Assembly (NCBI RefSeq): GCF_022023855.1
Contig: NZ_CP059449.1
Location: 1,474,501-1,538,500, forward strand
Source of the DNA: Azospirillum brasilense
Lineage (GTDB): Bacteria > Pseudomonadota > Alphaproteobacteria > Azospirillales > Azospirillaceae
DNA length: 64,000 bases
Direction: 5' to 3'
Under the pieces are notes generated by a model, which worked only from the letters and a program-made list of their open reading frames with translations, ran no database searches and was not told the origin of the DNA. The position numbers and the translations under genes are program-made. Shown here piece by piece: positions 22,195 through 32,468 of this stretch (position 1 is the stretch's first letter; each line of letters begins with the position of its first letter).

Positions 22195-22350
22195 ATGGAA
22201 AAATCACAGTATAAATACCTCATCATCCTGATAGCAAAAACGGTCGTTGTCATTGGGGCAATAGCCATCGCAGGGTATCTAATTTTTGGCTATAATAATG
22301 ATGTCCACCTGCTCGAGAGCAAACCTATGGTCGTGCCGCTTCTGCGATAG
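22195..22350 (+). CDS. Small single-pass membrane protein, unrecognised
   Basis: 51 residues: a short charged start MEKSQYKY, then one strong membrane helix (residues 9-31: LIILIAKTVVVIGAIAIAGY) and a short polar tail ending PLLR. An AGGAAG lies three bases before the ATG at 22195; an upstream in-frame ATG at 22165 is a poorer alternative. Base composition is much more AT-rich than in neighbouring genes, suggesting transfer or a recent origin. No family is recognised. It could be a regulatory small membrane protein, or not a gene at all. Confidence 0.5.
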   Translation: MEKSQYKYLIILIAKTVVVIGAIAIAGYLIFGYNNDVHLLESKPMVVPLLR

Positions 22351-22491
22351 AGGCAGGTTTTCATTGGAATTGATTTTATCTTTTTTGCCATCGCGGTCTT
22401 GAGGCCACTTGACCAGCTTCCCTCTGCACGGAAAACGGGGATGGTCAAACTTCATTTGGCCTTTCCAACGCGGGAAGGTCGGAGCGGATGC

Positions 22492-23328
22492 TCACCCGGA
22501 GCGGTTCGCCTTTCGCACCCCCTTCAAATGGGGCGCCACGAGCTTTTCGTAGGCAAACTTGACCTGCCGGTACTCCTCTTCGCACAGTTCGGCCCGTTCG
22601 GCCGGCAGATAGCCCTTCTCCACGAAATCGCCGAAGCTCTTCCGGTCGGAGCCATAGCTGATACATATCAAGTTGTAGAAACGTTGGGCTGGCAAGCTGT
22701 GCTCGTTCGCGAAGTCCTTCAACTCCGTCGGCGCTTCCTTCGCCTCGCTCGCGTACATCACGGCAACGCTGGCGATTACCCGGCGGGCCTCGTCCTTACC
22801 CAACTGCAACAACGTGTAGGCGGCAATTTGATCGGCGGCATCCTCCTCACGGCCCAGGATCGGCACTTTCTTCAGATCGAAAATGGCGTGGGCGAGTTCG
22901 TGAAGCACGACCTCCAGAAAGGGGCCGACGATGTAGTTCGCAGGCGTCAGCCCCTCGCTGACACCGGCCGGTGGGATGTTCTGTCCGAGTTCCTGGATGT
23001 AGGCGAGATATTCGTAACAGATGGTCAGCGTGGCGTCGGAGGTCTCGTAGGAGGCATTGATCTCACCGTCGCACCCCTCGGTCCTGATGGTCAGCACGCG
23101 CGGCAGGTCGATTCCCTCAACGCGGTCGCGGATGCGTTCCAACACGCGCTTGTCCTGCAACGTCCGGTAAATCGCCTCGTGCGAAGGGTTTTTTGGCACG
23201 GCGTAGACGGTCCGGACATCGCCTGGACGGGCGTCCGCCGGGCAAGCAATGGCAACGGTCGCCAGTGCGATCAGAAGAACGCCGCAAAACGTGTAAGCGA
23301 AACGGGTGCAACGTGAATGAGTACGCAT
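22492..23328 (-). CDS. DUF4344 putative periplasmic metallopeptidase
   Basis: 278 residues from the ATG at 23328, which has GGAG eight bases upstream; the frame could open at 23382. A signal peptide (about 1-35: cluster of Arg/Thr, hydrophobic GVLLIALATVAIA, then ADA) implies export. The zinc-protease-like motif VLHELAHAIFD (HExxH form) near residue 140, with a following EEDAADQIAAY acidic segment as third-ligand candidate, matches the DUF4344 family of putative metallopeptidases. Several cysteines (CDG, TICYEY, LICISYG, LCEEEY) may form disulfides. The substrate is unknown. The gene faces the small membrane ORF tail to tail. Confidence 0.82.
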   Translation of the reverse strand: MRTHSRCTRFAYTFCGVLLIALATVAIACPADARPGDVRTVYAVPKNPSHEAIYRTLQDKRVLERIRDRVEGIDLPRVLTIRTEGCDGEINASYETSDATLTICYEYLAYIQELGQNIPPAGVSEGLTPANYIVGPFLEVVLHELAHAIFDLKKVPILGREEDAADQIAAYTLLQLGKDEARRVIASVAVMYASEAKEAPTELKDFANEHSLPAQRFYNLICISYGSDRKSFGDFVEKGYLPAERAELCEEEYRQVKFAYEKLVAPHLKGVRKANRSG

Positions 23329-23858
23329 GGGCCGCGCTCCTCTGTCGGCCAAGGGGACATTAATCAGTCCCACAGAGATCATCCAACATGATCTCCAATC
23401 CGCTGTACAGATATCCTGAGGGGGGTCGCGTCCCCGAGCGTGGTGTAGGAACTGTGGGGCACGACCAAGCGTTCAGGGCCGCGGATACAACGAACAGGAA
23501 TTCCCTGTTTCCGATTGGCGTCCGAATCGGTTGAGCGCGCCGCAAGGCTGAAAATGTCAGCACCAAACGGTATCCCCGAAGCTAGCCCACGTCAGCGCAC
23601 CAGCCGCATTTCCCTGTATTTTCCCTGTTGAGCAGTGGAACGGTCTCGGACTCCGACGGAACCTGTCTCTTGTCGGCCTTGTTGGGGTCAGGGAACCTCG
23701 CCTCGGACTTCGCCCTCCGCCAGATTTTCTCAGCAAGCCGCTGAGTGGAGCCGGTCCATAGACCAAGCCGGCTCAGCCGATTTCCATCGGACGCCATCCA
23801 CGCCATTCCCGCTGCGCCGCCCTTTCTTTGCGGAAGGCCGAGGCGGGCGTCGCATGGA
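23329..23858. other. Intergenic region with mobile-element-like debris
   Basis: About 530 bases without a supportable gene. It contains an imperfect palindrome AACAGGAATTCCCTGTT (23493-23509) and two further TTCCCTGT motifs near 23610-23630. The 11-base sequence CCCTCCGCCAG at 23713-23723 repeats the 3' end of the tRNA-Ser gene (3063-3073). Short frames here lack start signals. The region reads like a scar of integration or excision, which is an inference only. Confidence 0.4.
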
Positions 23859-24373
23859 CTATTCCCGTTTCTTCGTCCGTTGCCGTGAGGCAAGAATTTC
23901 ATCGACGGTCACCGGGCGGAAATCCCACACATCCACACCGACGTCGAATTGCCGGGGCATACCCTTCAACTGGCCGTGGCTGTGGCCGTGCAGGTTCAAA
24001 GCGCCCTTGTACATGCCGTTCCAAGTGCGAAAGGCGTAGTGGCACAGCACGCCGCCGCTCGCCCAGCGAAAGTTCCGCGTAAGGCTGGACGCTCGCCCAG
24101 CCGGGCAGGGCCAGCGTGGCGGGGCCGTCGTTGTTGCCGGTGATCAGGTGCTTGGTGCCGTGCAACCGCTCCAGAAGCGCCGCCATGGCGTCCGGCTTGC
24201 GGTGTAGGGCGAAATCGCCGAGGTGCCACACCTCGTCGTCCGGGCCGACCGTGGCGTTCCAGTTGGCCGCCATGACCTCGTCCATCTCCGCGACCGACGT
24301 GAAGGGGCGGCGGAAGCGGCTGAGTGCGCCGGCGTGGCCGAAATGCGTGTCGCTGGTGAATAAGAACCGCCAT
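23859..24373 (-). pseudogene. Metallophosphoesterase (calcineurin-like) with two apparent frameshifts
   Basis: Joined across frames, the product is a small phosphoesterase of about 170 residues. The motifs are TSDTHFGHAG (motif D-x-H), WHLGDFALH (GD-x-x), ITGNNDGP (GNxD), LCHYAFRTW and NLHGHSHGQLKG (GHxH). The start ATG at 24373 (with GAGG upstream) is one frame off from the D-x-H motif, as if one extra G stood near 24366. A second change of frame occurs near 24051-24057, where one extra base in a CGGCGGC run separates the GNND part from LCHYAF. It is either a true pseudogene or carries sequence errors. All metal-binding motifs are otherwise intact. Confidence 0.75.
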
Positions 24374-24434
24374 CGGGAGGCCTCAACACAGCGGCGGCGC
24401 GGAGGGTTCCCCGCGCCGCCGCTGCGGCCGTCCG

Positions 24435-24674
24435 TCAATCGTGCTTGTGCCCATCCGCCGACGGATCGAGCAGGCGGTGCAGGTGCACGATGAAATAGCG
24501 GGTGTGGGCGTCGTCGATGGTCATCCCGGTGGCGCCGCGCCACGCCTTGTACGCCTCGTCGTAGTTGGGGAAGATGCCCACGATGTGGACCTTCGTCGGA
24601 TCGACGAACTGGTCGGAATCGGGACGGACGAGTTCGCCGCCGAAGACGAGGTGGAGAAGCTGCTTGTCGGGCAT
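24435..24674 (-). CDS. DUF4170 domain protein
   Basis: 79 residues. The start has LLHLVFGGEL, the middle VGIFPNYDEAYKAWRG, and then DDAHTRYFIVHLHRLL, which matches the pattern of DUF4170, a small family conserved in alphaproteobacteria in which the beta strand FGG, the Y-x-EAY-x-W helix and the final strand are constant. The C-terminus is His-rich (GHKHD). The function is unknown; no signal or membrane segment is present. It lies upstream of the broken metallophosphoesterase on the same strand, about 60 bases away. Confidence 0.8.
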   Translation of the reverse strand: MPDKQLLHLVFGGELVRPDSDQFVDPTKVHIVGIFPNYDEAYKAWRGATGMTIDDAHTRYFIVHLHRLLDPSADGHKHD

Positions 24675-24886
24675 GACGCGGGCATCCTTGATTGGACGGG
24701 GGTGGAACGGGGTTGGGCCGGATTTTTGAGTACGTCATATCCGTCGTCCACCCGCTTCTTCAAGTGCAATGACAGTGCTGCGCCGCCGCCTACCCTCTCG
24801 ATTGTCGCTTTTTTTCCGAAAGCTGGGCAAAAGGCACCGCCTTGGGGCATAGTCTAAGGAAGAACAGACGAAGCGAGGGGTGATTC

Positions 24887-25594
24887 ATGGTTGTTGGTAA
24901 TACCACAAATCGCACGAAGGCCCGGCGCGACGTGGCCGTCTGGGACTTGCCGACGCGCCTGTTTCACTGGAGCTTGGTCCTTTTGGTGACGGTCGCGGTC
25001 GTCTCCGCCAAGACCGACCGCATGACCATCCACATGCTGGCGGGGGAGGCGATCCTGGCGCTCCTGCTGTTCCGGCTGGTCTGGGGGCTGATCGGCAGCC
25101 AGACGGCGCGCTTCAGCCACTTCGTGAAGGGTCCGCGCGCCGTCCTCGCCTACGCCTGCGGGATGCTCCGCGCCGGTCGCGGCGGCAAGGAACCCGCGCC
25201 GGTCGTCGGGCACAATCCGATGGGCGGGCTGATGGTGCTGGCTCTGCTGGGGGCGCTGACGCTCCAGGCGGTGGCCGGCCTCTTCACCTCCGACGACATC
25301 CTGGTGGACGGGCCGCTGGTGGCGCTGGCATCGGGGAGTATGGTGGCGGGGTTCAGCACGCTGCACCGCATCCTGGCCGACGGAATCCTCATCCTGATCG
25401 GCGTGCATGTGCTGGCCGTGCTGGCCTATCTGCTGGTCAAGCGGGACAATCTGATCCGCCCGATGGTCACGGGGCGGAAGGCGATTCCGGCGGATGCGCC
25501 GATCGAATCGCCGAAGCGCCGTCCGGCCACTCTGGCCCTGGCGGTGTTGGCCGCGGCGGCGGGTCTGGTGGCGGCGGTGGTGCAGGCGGGCTGA
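24887..25594 (+). CDS. Cytochrome b561/b-type dihaem membrane protein
   Basis: 235 residues with four membrane helices in the cytochrome b/b6 (Ni-hydrogenase b-type/b561) pattern: VWDLPTRLFHWSL is the typical first-helix start with an axial His, HMLAGEAILALLLFRLVWG the second, NPMGGLMVLALLGALTLQAVAGLF the third and TLHRILADGILILIGVHVLAVLAYLL the fourth, with two further His. It carries electrons in the inner membrane, commonly to a soluble c-type cytochrome. The gene for such a cytochrome (c', 25658-26086) lies convergent and adjacent, which supports pairing. The C-terminus has one more hydrophobic stretch. Confidence 0.85.
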   Translation: MVVGNTTNRTKARRDVAVWDLPTRLFHWSLVLLVTVAVVSAKTDRMTIHMLAGEAILALLLFRLVWGLIGSQTARFSHFVKGPRAVLAYACGMLRAGRGGKEPAPVVGHNPMGGLMVLALLGALTLQAVAGLFTSDDILVDGPLVALASGSMVAGFSTLHRILADGILILIGVHVLAVLAYLLVKRDNLIRPMVTGRKAIPADAPIESPKRRPATLALAVLAAAAGLVAAVVQAG

Positions 25595-25608
25595 GGGTCG
25601 CCGCAAGG

Positions 25609-25637
25609 GTCCTTCCCCACGCTTGGCGGGGAAGGAC
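25609..25637. terminator. Bidirectional terminator hairpin between cytochrome b561 and cytochrome c' genes
   Basis: A perfect 10-base-pair stem GTCCTTCCCC/GGGGAAGGAC (25609-25618 with 25628-25637) with a 9-base loop lies in the 63-base gap between convergent genes. No long T-run follows on either side, so strength is uncertain, but the position suits shared termination. Confidence 0.6.
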
Positions 25638-25657
25638 GCGTTTGCGGACCGGCCGGA

Positions 25658-26086
25658 TCAGTCGGCGCGGTAGCGCTCGTGACAGGCCTTGCAGGCGCCG
25701 CCCACGGCGGCGAACTGCTTGGCGGTGGCGGCCTTGTCGCCGGACGCCGCGGCGGCTTCCAGCCCCTTGGCGGCCGCCTCGTAGGCCTGGGCCTTGGCGG
25801 TGAAGTCGGCGTTGTTCGCCCAGATGTCGGCCTTGGCCTTGGTGTCGCCCTTGTCGCTGCCCGCCGGGAACAGAGTGGGGATCTGGGCGGCGAAGGCGCT
25901 CATGCGCTGGGCGGCCGGGCCGACCTGGGCGACCTTGTCGCTCCCCAGCAGGTCCTTGATCTCGGCCATCGCGTTCTTGCTGGTCTGGAAACCGTCCTTG
26001 CGCGCCTTGATCGAGTCCTGGGCCATCGCCGTGCCGCCGACGAGGAGCAGGGCGGCCGTGGCGGCCAGCGTGACGCGGGTGAGCAT
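25658..26086 (-). CDS. Cytochrome c' (class II c-type cytochrome)
   Basis: 142 residues. The signal peptide MLTRVTLAATAALLLVGGTAMA is cleaved before QDSIKARKDG; the mature protein is a four-helix bundle with the haem motif CKACH near the C-terminus (GGACKACHERYRAD), the layout of class II cytochromes c'. It acts in the periplasm; such proteins bind nitric oxide or carry electrons. The start at 26086 has a strong GGAGGATCTGC-ATG ribosome site; an open frame to 26155 is rejected because it removes the clean signal. It pairs with the adjacent b561-type gene. Confidence 0.93.
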   Translation of the reverse strand: MLTRVTLAATAALLLVGGTAMAQDSIKARKDGFQTSKNAMAEIKDLLGSDKVAQVGPAAQRMSAFAAQIPTLFPAGSDKGDTKAKADIWANNADFTAKAQAYEAAAKGLEAAAASGDKAATAKQFAAVGGACKACHERYRAD

Positions 26087-26238
26087 GCAGATCCTCCGGA
26101 TGATGGGTTTGATTAGAAAGAGGTAAGATACCCCGTCCGCCGCGCCGGCTGTCAAGCCGGGCCTGTGCGGTGCAGCAAGCGGCTTCCGCGCCGCATGGCG
26201 CGTCCGCCGGCCGGGAAACCGCTCCGCTCAGGGAGTGA

Positions 26239-27555
<1,317 letters not shown>

Positions 27556-27584
27556 TCCCCGGCGCTCGCGACCGGTGGAAAAGG

Positions 27585-27612
27585 AAGAGGGGGCCGCAAG
27601 GCCCCCTCTTTT
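27585..27612 (+). terminator. Rho-independent terminator after aspartate aminotransferase
   Basis: An 11-base-pair perfect stem AAGAGGGGGCC/GGCCCCCTCTT with a GCAA tetraloop (27585-27610) is followed by TTCG. A GNRA loop on a GC-rich stem makes this the clearest terminator in the window. The reverse strand gives AAGAGG-stem-CTTTTCC, so it can also end the convergent nhaA transcript. Confidence 0.92.
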
Positions 27613-27630
27613 CGTTTGTGCGCTTCTGTT

Positions 27631-28857
27631 TTACGCGCGGCGGTCGGTGCCCGCGGCCTGCAGGGCCGGCGCGGCGTCCTTGGCCGACACCAGCCGCAGA
27701 ACCAAGGCGCCCGCCGTCGCCGACAGGATCGAGCCGGCGAAGACACCCACCTTCACCGCGTCGCCCAGCTCCGGCGAGGTCGGGAAGGCCAGCGCTCCGA
27801 TGAACAGGCTCATGGTGAAGCCGATGCCGCACAGCAGGGCGACGCCGTAGAGCTGCGCGGTGCTGGCCCCGGCCGGCATGCCGGCGAAGCCCAGCCGGAT
27901 GGTCAGCCAGGCGGTGCCGAACACGCCGACCATCTTGCCGAGGAACAGGCCAAGCGCGATGCCCAGCGGCAGCGGGCCGGTGAGGATCGAGGCGTCCATT
28001 CCGGCGAAGGACACGCCCGCGTTGGCGAAGCCGAAGACTGGGACGATCAGGAAGGCCACCCAGGGGTGGATGCCATGCTCCAGCCGGAGCAGCGGCGCGT
28101 GCGGGTCCGCCGCCTCGCCGGCGGCGGGGCGCAGCGGAATGGTCAGGGCCAGGGTCACGCCGGCCAGCGTCGCGTGCACGCCGGAGAGCAGGACCGCGCC
28201 CCACAGGCCCGCACCGAGGACCAGATAGGGAAAGAGGCTGCGCACGCCGAACCGGTTCAGGCCGATGAGCGCCGCCAGGAGCAGCGCCGCCACGCCGAGC
28301 GCCGGCAGGGACAGGTCGGCGGTGTAGAACAGGGCGATGATGATGACGGCGCCCAGATCGTCGATGATCGCCAGGGCGGTCAGGAAGATCTTCAGGGAGA
28401 CGGGGACGCGCGGCCCGAGCAGCGACAGGACGCCGAGCGCGAAGGCGATGTCGGTCGCCGCCGGGATGGCCCAGCCGTTGACCGTGGCCGGGTTGCCGGC
28501 GTTGAAGGCGAGATAGACCAGCGCCGGCACCAGCATGCCGCCCGCCGCCGCGACACCGGGCAGGACGCGGCACGACCAAGTGGAAAGCTGGCCATCCAGC
28601 ATCTCCCGCTTGATCTCCAGCCCGACCAGCAGGAAGAAGACCGCCATCAGGCCATCGTTGATCCAATGGCCGATGCTGAGCCCGAGGATGTAGGTGTGGA
28701 GCGTGTCGAAATAAGCGGTGGACAGGGGGGAGTTCGCCACCACCAGAGCCAGCGCCGCGGCGACCATCAGCAGGATGCCGCCCGAGGCCTCGTTGCTCAT
28801 GAACTCCCGGATGAAGGCTGCCGGGCGCCGGCCGGCGGGTTGCCTGTGAGCATCCAT
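27631..28857 (-). CDS. nhaA: Na+/H+ antiporter NhaA
   Basis: 408 residues, about 12 membrane helices. The ion-binding Asp pair is in [21 protein letters not shown], and the assembly-region sequence [18 protein letters not shown] (Asp of TM4) and GLEIKREM are conserved. It exports Na+ (or Li+) in exchange for protons at the inner membrane, for pH and salt homeostasis. AAGGAAC lies nine bases before the ATG at 28857. Downstream it shares the strong hairpin at 27585-27612 with the convergent aminotransferase gene. Confidence 0.96.
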   Translation of the reverse strand: MDAHRQPAGRRPAAFIREFMSNEASGGILLMVAAALALVVANSPLSTAYFDTLHTYILGLSIGHWINDGLMAVFFLLVGLEIKREMLDGQLSTWSCRVLPGVAAAGGMLVPALVYLAFNAGNPATVNGWAIPAATDIAFALGVLSLLGPRVPVSLKIFLTALAIIDDLGAVIIIALFYTADLSLPALGVAALLLAALIGLNRFGVRSLFPYLVLGAGLWGAVLLSGVHATLAGVTLALTIPLRPAAGEAADPHAPLLRLEHGIHPWVAFLIVPVFGFANAGVSFAGMDASILTGPLPLGIALGLFLGKMVGVFGTAWLTIRLGFAGMPAGASTAQLYGVALLCGIGFTMSLFIGALAFPTSPELGDAVKVGVFAGSILSATAGALVLRLVSAKDAAPALQAAGTDRRA

Positions 28858-28966
28858 GGCGCGCTGTTCCTTTCGTATGCGGTCGATTGAATGGATCGGA
28901 CGACACTTGGGGATGCGGAAGGGCCACGGACAGGTTGAATCGACCGGTTTGGACCGAAAACGGCTC

Positions 28967-29000
28967 CCCTCTCCCGCTCCCGGAAAGGGGCGGGAGAGGG
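28967..29000 (-). terminator. Terminator hairpin after EF-G-like gene
   Basis: A perfect 10-base-pair stem CCCTCTCCCG/CGGGAGAGGG, extended by four more pairs (one G-T) around a 6-base loop, lies 11 bases beyond the stop of the EF-G-like gene. On the minus strand it is followed by AGCCGTTTTC. The same CTCTCCCG-type hairpin sequence is common as an intergenic repeat in GC-rich proteobacteria, so it may double as a dispersed repeat. Confidence 0.65.
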
Positions 29001-29011
29001 AATTCGAGGTT

Positions 29012-31051
29012 TTATTGCGCGGCCAGCGTCTCCTTGCGGATCTCCACCGCCTTGTCGGCGGCCTTGCCGGTCAGCTCCTGCAGCCGCTCGAAGCTCCAGG
29101 TGAAGGTGCCGACGCCGAGGGAGAGGGAGCGCAGCTCGACGATCAGGTCGTGCATCTCTGCCTGCGGCAGATAGGCCTTCACCTCGTCCCAGCCCTGCCA
29201 GCCGGGGCGCGCGTCGTAGCCGAGGATCTGCCCACGCCGTCCGCTGACCAGCCGCTGCACCTTCGAGGTGAAGTCGCTGGGCACGGCGATGGAGACGGTC
29301 AGGATCGGTTCCAGAAGCACCGGCTCGCAGGCCGGAAGCGCCTCGGTCATCGCCTGCCGCGCCACCGTCTTGAAGGCCATCTCGGAGCTGTCCACGGCGT
29401 GGAACTGGCCGCCGGTCAGCTTCACCGCGAAATCGACCACGGGGAAGCCCAGCGGCCCGCGCACCGCGTAGTCGCGCACGCCGGTCTCCACCGCCGGGAT
29501 GAACTGGCGCGGCACGACGCCGCCGACGATGCCGTCCTCAAACTGGAAGCCGGTGCCGCGGGGCAACGGCTTCACTTCGACATGGATGTCGGCGAACTGG
29601 CCGTGTCCGCCGGTCTGCCGCTTGTAGCGGGCGTGGTGGGCCGTGCCCTTGCGGATCGACTCGCGGTAGGGCACCTGCGGCGGCACGCCCTTGACCGAGA
29701 CGTTGAACTTGTTGCGCAGCCGGTCCATGGCGATCTGGAGATGGATGTCGCCCTGGCCCCACAGCACCAGCTCGCCGGTGTCGGTGGACTGGTCCAGACG
29801 CAGGGACGGGTCCTCCTCGACCAGCTTCTGGATGGCGGCGGTCAGCTTCACCTCGTCGTTGCGGTTCTGGGCGTGCAGGGCGAGGCCGAAGACGGGCGGC
29901 GGCAGCTCCGGCCACAGCGCCGCCCGGCCGGCGTTGCCCTTGTCGGTCAGCAAGTCACCGGTCGCCGCCTTGTCCAGCCGGCCGAGCGCCACCACCTCGC
30001 CGGCCGCCGCCTGGGACAGCTTCTCCTGATTGTGGCCCATCATGCGGAAGACGCCGGACACCCGCTCCCCGCCCAGCGTCATGCCGTCGTTGACCGTACC
30101 GCGCCAGACCCGGGCGAGGCTGATCTTGCCGGCGTGGGAGCCGTTCAACGTCTTGAAGACCTGGGCCGCCACCGTGGCATCCGCCGGGATGCCGGCGCGC
30201 TCCGCCGAGGTGGCGACGTCCGGCCCCTCGTGGCGCAACGCCTTCAGCAGGCGGCGGATGCCGTTGTCGTTCTCCGCCGAGCCGAAGAAGACCGGGACGA
30301 TCAGATCGTCGGCCAGCTCGCTGGCCAGCCGGTCATAGACCTCCTGCGTGTCGGGGGCGACGTCCTCCAGCAGCTTTTCCAGCAGGGCATCGTCGTAGTC
30401 GGCCACCGCCTCCAGCATCTCCTGCCGGGCCTCGTGCTCGCGGTCCTTCAGGCTGTCGGGGATCTGGACGAGGTTGGACGGCTTGTGCGGGTTGAAGTGC
30501 CAAGCGCGCTCGCTGACCAGATCGACGAAGCCGGTGATCTTCCCGCCCTCGCGGATCGGCACCTCGCGGAGCACCAGCTTGCGCGCCGACACCGCCTGAT
30601 AGGCCTGCACCACGTCGCGAACCCGCAGGTCGCCCAGGCTGTCCACCTTGTTGATGAACAGCAGGTGGGGGATGCGGTTGTCGTCGAGGAACTTGAACAG
30701 GGGGGCGAGCAGCACGGCTTTTTCCGGCACCGCCTCGGCGACGATCACGGCGACGTCCGCCACCATCAGGGCGCTCTGCGTCTCGCAGGCCAGTTCCACC
30801 GAGCCGGGGCAGTCGAGCACGCTCCAGCGCTCGCCCAGGAACTCGAAGGAGGCGACGTTGACCTCGACGCTCATCTGCCGGGCCTTGGCCTCGGGGGAGC
30901 TGTCGCCGACCGCGTTGCCGTCGCGGACGCTGCCCTTGCGCGTGGTCGCCCCGGCGGCGGACAGCAGGCTTTCCAGAAGCGATGTCTTGCCGCTGAGATA
31001 GGGGCCGACCAGCGCAGCGCAGCGGGCCGTCTGGATCTGAGTATGGGGCAT
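29012..31051 (-). CDS. Elongation factor G-like GTPase (second EF-G-type protein)
   Basis: 679 residues. The G-domain shows [15 protein letters not shown] (P-loop, residues about 14-28), DCPGSVE (G3, with C in place of the usual T/A of DTPG) and FINKVD (G4). Domains II-V follow, with [29 protein letters not shown] (domain IV) and the C-terminal [24 protein letters not shown]. The P-loop GPYLSGKT differs from the GHVDAGKT of true EF-G, so this belongs to the EF-G-like (FusA2-type) branch whose role in ribosome work is not settled. The ATG at 31051 has GGGAGGT upstream; the longer open frame to 31144 is rejected. Confidence 0.9.
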   Translation of the reverse strand: MPHTQIQTARCAALVGPYLSGKTSLLESLLSAAGATTRKGSVRDGNAVGDSSPEAKARQMSVEVNVASFEFLGERWSVLDCPGSVELACETQSALMVADVAVIVAEAVPEKAVLLAPLFKFLDDNRIPHLLFINKVDSLGDLRVRDVVQAYQAVSARKLVLREVPIREGGKITGFVDLVSERAWHFNPHKPSNLVQIPDSLKDREHEARQEMLEAVADYDDALLEKLLEDVAPDTQEVYDRLASELADDLIVPVFFGSAENDNGIRRLLKALRHEGPDVATSAERAGIPADATVAAQVFKTLNGSHAGKISLARVWRGTVNDGMTLGGERVSGVFRMMGHNQEKLSQAAAGEVVALGRLDKAATGDLLTDKGNAGRAALWPELPPPVFGLALHAQNRNDEVKLTAAIQKLVEEDPSLRLDQSTDTGELVLWGQGDIHLQIAMDRLRNKFNVSVKGVPPQVPYRESIRKGTAHHARYKRQTGGHGQFADIHVEVKPLPRGTGFQFEDGIVGGVVPRQFIPAVETGVRDYAVRGPLGFPVVDFAVKLTGGQFHAVDSSEMAFKTVARQAMTEALPACEPVLLEPILTVSIAVPSDFTSKVQRLVSGRRGQILGYDARPGWQGWDEVKAYLPQAEMHDLIVELRSLSLGVGTFTWSFERLQELTGKAADKAVEIRKETLAAQ

Positions 31052-31248
31052 GCACACCTCCCGTATGGCGTCTTCCCGAGTGGGCATCGGCCGGAACGCC
31101 GGGTGGCCTGGGTGGGCCGGGTGGGACGCTGTGGCCGGAATCACCGGCGGCGCGCATGGCCCTGACAGGGTGCCGGACTGGTCCGGTGCTTTAAAAACAG
31201 TGCCTTTTCAAGGTTATGGTCCACCCGTGGCGGGGGACGTGTCGATGG

Positions 31249-31280
31249 AAAAAAGGGGCGGCATGACGTCACGCCGCCCC
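31249..31280 (-). terminator. Rho-independent terminator after panE
   Basis: On the minus strand an 8-base-pair stem GGGGCGGC/GCCGCCCC (31273-31280 with 31255-31262), with a central TGACGTCA palindrome, is followed by six T (31249-31254 read as A on the plus strand). It lies 18 bases after the panE stop. Confidence 0.85.
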
Positions 31281-31297
31281 CGCTGGGGTGTCCTTCC

Positions 31298-32221
31298 TCA
31301 GGGCGGTCCGTCGGCGTAGGGTGCCAGGGCCGCCGCGACCACCCGGTGGACGGGCGTCGGCACCCCCAGCTCCGAGCCGAGCTGCACCACCGCCCCGGAC
31401 AGCCAGGGCAGCTCCAGCCGCCCGCCCCGCGTCAGGTCGTTCAGCATGGAGGAGGTCATGGCGGGCGGCAGGCCGTCGAGCAGCGCCTCGACGCGGGCGA
31501 CGATGCCGGTGCCCAGATCGATGTCGCGGGCGCGGGCCAGCCGGGCGACCTCCGCCACCGCGTCGAGGAACAGGGCGCGGCTTTCCGGAACGCGGCGGAT
31601 CACCCCGGCGGGCTGGCGGGTCAGCGCGGTGACCCCGCTGAAGGGCGCCAGGAAGGCGAACTTCTCCCACTGCGCGCGCAGGATCGCCGCGGACAGCACC
31701 GCCTCGAACCCGGCCGCCTCGGCCAGAGCGTGGAAGGCGGTCAGCCGGGGCGAGGGGCGCCCGTCCAGTTCCCCGTAGGTCAGGCGGGCCAGCGTCCCGG
31801 TGTGGCGGATCACGCCGGGGGCGGCGATGGTGGCGCCGATGTGGGCGACGCCGCCCGCCACATGCTCCCGCCCGAGGAGCTGGCACAGCGTGTCCATCCC
31901 GGTGACGCCGTTCTGCACGGTGACGACCACGGTGCCCGGCTTCACCAGGGGGCGGCAGGCCTCCGCGGCGCGGTCGGTGTCCCACAGCTTGACGGCGAAC
32001 AGCACGAGGTCGACCGGCCCGACCTCCGCCGGGTCGTCGGTCGCGCGGACGTCGGTCAGATGCAGGGGGGCGGCCTCGCTCTTGATGCGCAGGCCTCCGC
32101 GGCGGATGGCTTCCAGATGCCGGCCGCGGGCGATGAAATGCACCTCGGCTCCGTGGGTCGCCGCGAGGCGCGCGCCGAAATAGCCGCCGACCGCGCCCGC
32201 CCCCATGATTGCGATGCGCAT
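31298..32221 (-). CDS. panE: 2-dehydropantoate 2-reductase (ketopantoate reductase)
   Basis: 307 residues. The N-terminal NADPH-binding motif is MRIAIMGAGAVGGYFGARLA (GxGxxG, residues 7-12). QNGVTGMDTL near 115 and the Lys in QWEKFAFLAPFSGVTAL near 185 are the catalytic/binding blocks of the PanE/ApbA family. It reduces ketopantoate to pantoate with NADPH for coenzyme A synthesis, though paralogues with other substrates are common and no pan genes are adjacent. The ATG at 32221 with GGGAGGAGC upstream is preferred to the frame opening at 32683. Confidence 0.88.
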   Translation of the reverse strand: MRIAIMGAGAVGGYFGARLAATHGAEVHFIARGRHLEAIRRGGLRIKSEAAPLHLTDVRATDDPAEVGPVDLVLFAVKLWDTDRAAEACRPLVKPGTVVVTVQNGVTGMDTLCQLLGREHVAGGVAHIGATIAAPGVIRHTGTLARLTYGELDGRPSPRLTAFHALAEAAGFEAVLSAAILRAQWEKFAFLAPFSGVTALTRQPAGVIRRVPESRALFLDAVAEVARLARARDIDLGTGIVARVEALLDGLPPAMTSSMLNDLTRGGRLELPWLSGAVVQLGSELGVPTPVHRVVAAALAPYADGPP

Positions 32222-32468
32222 GCGATGCTCCTCCCAAATACGGTCCGGGCCGGCGCGCACCGTTGGATGGGGCCGAGGGATCGGCAGAGGCCGGGCGTGC
32301 CTTCGTGGTGCCGGACGCTGGGGACAGTGTGGCCCGCGCGGAACTTTGCGGCAATAGGCCGCAGGATTGGCGGATTGCCGGAGGCCGACTTTCTTTCGAC
32401 AGTGGGCGAACCGATCGGCGCCCTTTTCCGCATGACGTTCCCGCATTGGCCGGTCCGGGGGATTTGCC

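Noticed and set aside
28856..31165. Plus-strand 769-codon frame opposite the EF-G-like gene
   Set aside because: Antisense shadow; the minus-strand frame has all GTPase motifs and a ribosome-binding site.
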